Below, in pieces: positions 57,537-60,399 of a DNA stretch of 60,399 bases. Under the pieces are notes generated by a model, which was not told where the DNA came from, did not search any database, and was given only the letters and a program-made list of their open reading frames with translations. Source of the DNA: Streptomyces sp. NRRL B-1347 (GTDB taxonomy: Bacteria > Actinomycetota > Actinomycetes > Streptomycetales > Streptomycetaceae). Where the stretch lies: positions 1 through 60,399 of the forward strand of contig NZ_JOJM01000048.1 of NCBI RefSeq assembly GCF_000720325.1, read 5' to 3'. Each line of letters begins with the position of its first letter. Within the stretch, counting starts at the first letter, position 1. Position numbers and translations under genes: made by a program.

Positions 57537-57579
57537 TTGCGTGCCTTGTCGTTGTTTCTGTCGGCGGGTGTGGCGTCGG

Positions 57580-59187
57580 TCAGTCGCCCACACCACGGGC
57601 GAGCTCCCACAACTGCAGGTTGGAGGAGGAGTTGAGAGCCCATTCGACGCCTGTGATGTCGTCACGGGCGGCGATGTACTGCTTGCCCTGCCACAGCGGG
57701 AGCACCGGGACGTCCTCGGCCACGATGTCCTGGATCCGCGAGATGCTCTTGGCGGCGCTGAGGCGGTCGGCCTCGCGGCGCGAGGCGGGGATCAGTTCGT
57801 TGTTGATCGTCCGGTTGCGGTAGGGCGAGCCGAGGAAGTTGTCCTCGGCGAGGAACGGCGCCAGGAAGTTGTCGGCGTCCGGGAAGTCGGGGAACCAGCC
57901 CATGCCGTAGACGTCGTACTTGCCCTTCTGGGCGGCGGCGCGGAAGGTGTCCCAGATCTCGCCCTTGATCTCGACGTCGAAGAGGCCGCTGGCGTTGAGC
58001 TGCTGGCGCAGGACCTCGAACTCCTTCTTCGTGGCCGGGCCGTAGTGGTCGGTGGTGTAGTGCAGCGTCAGCTTCACCGGTGTGTCGATGCCCGCGGCGG
58101 CGAGCAGGTCCTTGGCCTTCTTGCGGCTGGGCTCGCTGTAGCGGTTGAAGAAGGCGTTGGAGTGGCCGGTGATGGTGGTCGGCACCAGGGAGTACAGCGG
58201 GTCGGCGGTGGAGCCGTAGACGTTGCCCACGAGCGCGCCGCGGTCGATGACCTGCGCCATGGCCTGGCGGACGGCCTTGTCCTTCACGGTCGCCGCGTCG
58301 GTGTTGAAGGCGAGGTAGCGGATCTCGAGGCCCGGCATGTCGACGAGGTCGACGTTCTTGCCCGGGTTCACGTCGAGCTGCTTGATCTGCTCCGGCGACA
58401 TGGTGCGGGTCATCAGGTCGATGTCACCGTTGTCCAGCGCCTTGCCCATGGCGGTGGTGCTGGAGTAGGTGCGCAGCTCGACCTTCTTGTTCTGCGGAGT
58501 GAAGGAGCCCTTGTAGTGCGGGTTCTTGGTGAAGACGGCCTTGACCAGCGTGTTGTTCTTCACTTCCTGCTCGACGGTGTACGGCCCCGAGCCGTCGAGG
58601 GCGAAGCCGTCGCGCAGTTTGTTCTTCTTGTAGTGCTCGGAGCTGACGATGCCCGCGGTCGGCGTGGCGAGCTTGTACGGGAACGTCGCGTCGGCGGTCT
58701 TCAGGTGGAAGACGATGCCGCGCTCGCCCTGGACCTCGATGGTGCCGACGTTCGACACGAGCTGGGCGGAACCGCTGGGGCTGGCGATCTTCATGTCGCG
58801 CACGCGCTCGATGGAGAACTTCACATCGGCCGCGGTCAGCGGCTTGCCGTCGGCGAACTTGAGGTCCTTGCGCAGGGTGCAGGCGTAGCGCTCGTTACCG
58901 GTGTCGGTGAAGCCGCACTTCTGCGCCGCCTCGGGCTCCGGCTCGCCGCCCCCGCGCGGCAGGGCCATGAGCGTCTGGAGGGTCTGGCGCAGTACGTTCC
59001 AGGATCCGGCGTCGTAGGAGTACGCCGGGTCGAAGGGAGCCGGTACCTCTTTGGAGGCCGTGAACCGGTCGGTGGTGCCCGCTGCGATGGGGTCGTCGCC
59101 GTCCCCGCTGCCGGAACCGCCACACGCGGCAAGCGCGGGGGCGAGCAGACCTATCAGGGCCGGCAGCACCAATGTCTTGCGGTTCAT
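57580..59187 (-). CDS. ABC-transporter solute-binding lipoprotein (peptide/family 5), copy 2
   Basis: The 535-residue lipoprotein has lipobox LAPALAAC and a family-5 fold: LRQTLQTLMALPRG, YACTLRKDLKFADGKPLTAAD, GSGPYTVEQE and GWFPDFPDADNF. It parallels copy 1 along its whole length, so the pair arose by duplication; the gap between them is 43 bp. ATG at 59187 with GGAGA upstream. The IS element begins 113 bp before this gene, in its promoter region, and may alter its expression. Confidence 0.9.
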   Translation of the reverse strand: MNRKTLVLPALIGLLAPALAACGGSGSGDGDDPIAAGTTDRFTASKEVPAPFDPAYSYDAGSWNVLRQTLQTLMALPRGGGEPEPEAAQKCGFTDTGNERYACTLRKDLKFADGKPLTAADVKFSIERVRDMKIASPSGSAQLVSNVGTIEVQGERGIVFHLKTADATFPYKLATPTAGIVSSEHYKKNKLRDGFALDGSGPYTVEQEVKNNTLVKAVFTKNPHYKGSFTPQNKKVELRTYSSTTAMGKALDNGDIDLMTRTMSPEQIKQLDVNPGKNVDLVDMPGLEIRYLAFNTDAATVKDKAVRQAMAQVIDRGALVGNVYGSTADPLYSLVPTTITGHSNAFFNRYSEPSRKKAKDLLAAAGIDTPVKLTLHYTTDHYGPATKKEFEVLRQQLNASGLFDVEIKGEIWDTFRAAAQKGKYDVYGMGWFPDFPDADNFLAPFLAEDNFLGSPYRNRTINNELIPASRREADRLSAAKSISRIQDIVAEDVPVLPLWQGKQYIAARDDITGVEWALNSSSNLQLWELARGVGD

Positions 59188-59300
59188 GCTGGACGTTCTC
59201 CAGAGCTCTTGATCCCGTGTTTCCGGCAACGGCGGGGTGGGGTTGATAGGGGCACGGGGGGTGGCATCGATGTTCTCGCGACGAGATTAGTCCGCACCAC

Positions 59301-59325
59301 TAGGGCCTGTATCGAGTCGTGATCA
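59301..59325 (+). repeat. Left terminal inverted repeat of the IS
   Basis: TAGGGCCTGTATCGAGTCGT followed by GATCA; it is the exact reverse complement of 60375-60399. Confidence 0.95.
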
Positions 59326-59376
59326 GATTCCGGGATTCGCCCTCGTGGCGGGGGCGAATCCGGTAGTCCGTAACGC

Positions 59377-60377
59377 ATGACGCGTGCGCAACTGAGCGAC
59401 GAGGGGTGGGAGTACGTCGAGCCGTACCTGCCGATCGGCGAGTACGGGCCGTATCCCACCAGGCTGCGGCAGCAGTTCGAGGGCGTGATCTGGAAGTTCC
59501 GCTCGGGAGCGCAGTGGCGGGAGATGCCGGTCGAGTTCGGTGCCTGGTCCACGGTCCACAACCGTTTCCGGCAGTGGCGTGATGCCGGTGTCTTCGAGGC
59601 CCTGCTGGAGGGCCTGATAGCTGAGGCCGCGAAGCGGGGCGAGATGGACCTGTCGCTGGTCAGCGTGGACTCCACCACCGCCCGCGCCCACCACGACGCC
59701 GCCGGGATGCAGCTCGGCGAGGGTGTCCTCGACGCCCTGGAGCAGGCCGCCGAGGACGAGAAGGCCCGGTCAAAGGGGGCAACAGGCAAGGACAAGACGG
59801 ACAAGCCGTCGACAGTGATCCGGCCCGGGAAGCGCGACGGCGTCGGCGAAGGCGACACCGGCTCCGCCTGAAAGCGGCCCTGCTCGGACGCTCGCGCGGC
59901 GGGCAGACCAGCAAGGTTCACGTTGCCGCTGACCGAAAGTGCCGCCCGCTCGCGCTCATCCTGACCGCCGGACAGGCCGCCGACAGCCCGCAGTTCATCC
60001 CGGTCCTGAAGAAGGTGCGGGTCCGTGGCCCGGTCGGCCGTCCCCGCACCCGGCCCGACGCGGTCGCCGGTGACAAGGCGTACTCCTCCCGCGGCAACCG
60101 CGCCCACCTGCGCAGACGCCAGATCAAGGCAGTCATCCCGGAGAAGAAGGACCAGGCCGCCAACCGGAAGAAGAAGGGCGGCAGGGGCGGCCGGCCCGTC
60201 GGCCACGACAGCGCTCTCTACAAGGAGAGGAACACCGTCGAGCGCCTGATCAACAAGCTGAAAGCCTGGCGCGGCATCGCCACCCGCTACGACAAAACCC
60301 CGCAGAGCTACCTCGCCGGACTCCATCTCCGCGCCTCCATGATCTGGATCAACGACCTCACACGAACCAATCCTTGA
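59377..60377 (+). CDS. IS5-family transposase, expressed through a -1 frameshift
   Basis: Frame 1 (59377-59871) encodes the N-terminal half: LSDEGWEYVEPYLP, an HTH-like region and the first catalytic Asp in VSVDSTTARAHHDAAG. Frame 2, -1 relative, continues with RRHRLRLKAALLGRSRGG, the second Asp in AVAGDKAYSSRGNR and the Glu in YKERNTVERLINKLKAWRG. It stops at 60377 within the right repeat. Joining at the heptamer at 59772 gives about 333 residues with a full DDE set, the normal family length. A single-base deletion is the alternative explanation. Confidence 0.85.
59772..59778 (+). other. -1 ribosomal frameshift heptamer A-AAG-GGG
   Basis: AAAGGGG lies in the right phase (codons TCA AAG GGG): both tRNAs can re-pair after slipping one base back (AAA GGG). 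From 59778 the new frame is open through the rest of the transposase. Confidence 0.7.
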
Positions 60378-60399
60378 TCACGACTCGATACAGGCCCTA
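60375..60399 (-). repeat. Right terminal inverted repeat of the IS
   Basis: TGATCACGACTCGATACAGG followed by CCCTA, perfect partner of 59301-59325. It begins at the transposase stop codon and ends at the last base of the window. Confidence 0.95.

Larger units (their letters stand above)
59301..60399 (+). mobile_element. IS5-like insertion sequence, complete, at the window end
   Basis: An element of about 1.1 kb bounded by perfect 25-bp inverted repeats and carrying a two-frame DDE transposase. If TA at each outer end (59301-59302, 60398-60399) is the target duplication, the element proper is 59303-60397. The right flank is outside the window, so this cannot be tested. Confidence 0.88.

Noticed and set aside
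59377..59871. First transposase frame as a separate complete protein
   Set aside because: It holds only the first catalytic Asp; the rest of the DDE domain continues in the -1 frame after a slippery heptamer.

Overview
The window looks like part of a Streptomyces chromosome. G+C is very high with strong third-position bias, GTG starts are common, and the gene order matches what I recall of the S. coelicolor SCO16xx region: glnA4, the opu betaine transporter, conservon 9, helY, tatCA, pafBC, pafA, prcAB, pup, dop, arc, trmI. That comparison is from memory; no search was run.

Region by region. 1-5.8 kb holds an edge-truncated Ala/Pro-rich ORF, a fold-III PLP enzyme, a DUF2510 membrane protein and a tandem pair of secreted HAD hydrolases. 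5.8-12.7 kb is a likely ethanolamine utilisation cluster. An SDR, an aldehyde dehydrogenase and a GlnA4-type gamma-glutamyl-ethanolamide synthetase form a translationally coupled operon, divergent from a FadR-like regulator, which is followed by an ethanolamine-type permease and a C26 gamma-glutamyl hydrolase. A motif (AAGGTATG) recurs in both control regions. 12.6-16.1 kb has a LysR regulator divergent from a TDT exporter, then a cupin regulator paired with a cytosolic metal-receptor-like protein. 16.5-20.4 kb is a two-gene glycine betaine transporter whose permease carries two substrate-binding domains. 20.6-24.2 kb has a 5'-3' exonuclease, an iron-box-controlled siderophore reductase, a GNAT enzyme and a pseudouridine synthase. 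24.2-28.8 kb is a complete conservon (CvnA-E) ending in a CYP157-type P450 without the ExxR motif.

29.5-55 kb is the actinobacterial block that joins protein export, pupylation, the proteasome and nucleic-acid maintenance: HelY helicase, a lipid kinase, TatC/TatA, the PafB/PafC damage-response activators, two FKBP isomerases, Pup ligase PafA, proteasome PrcA/PrcB, Pup, Dop and the ATPase ARC, then a ferredoxin, TrmI, an M50 protease and a RecB-like nuclease. Pup ends in Gly-Gly-Glu, so it needs no deamidation. A lower-GC endonuclease VII-like gene sits between pup and prcB and overlaps prcB.

55-60.4 kb has an orphan NarL-type regulator, two paralogous solute-binding lipoproteins, and a complete IS5-like element with perfect 25-bp ends whose transposase is split over two frames with a canonical -1 slippery heptamer. 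The window stops exactly at the outer end of this IS, which suggests a contig end in a repeat. No tRNA, rRNA or CRISPR array was seen. Most operons end in clear GC-rich hairpins, several of them perfect 12-20 bp stems.
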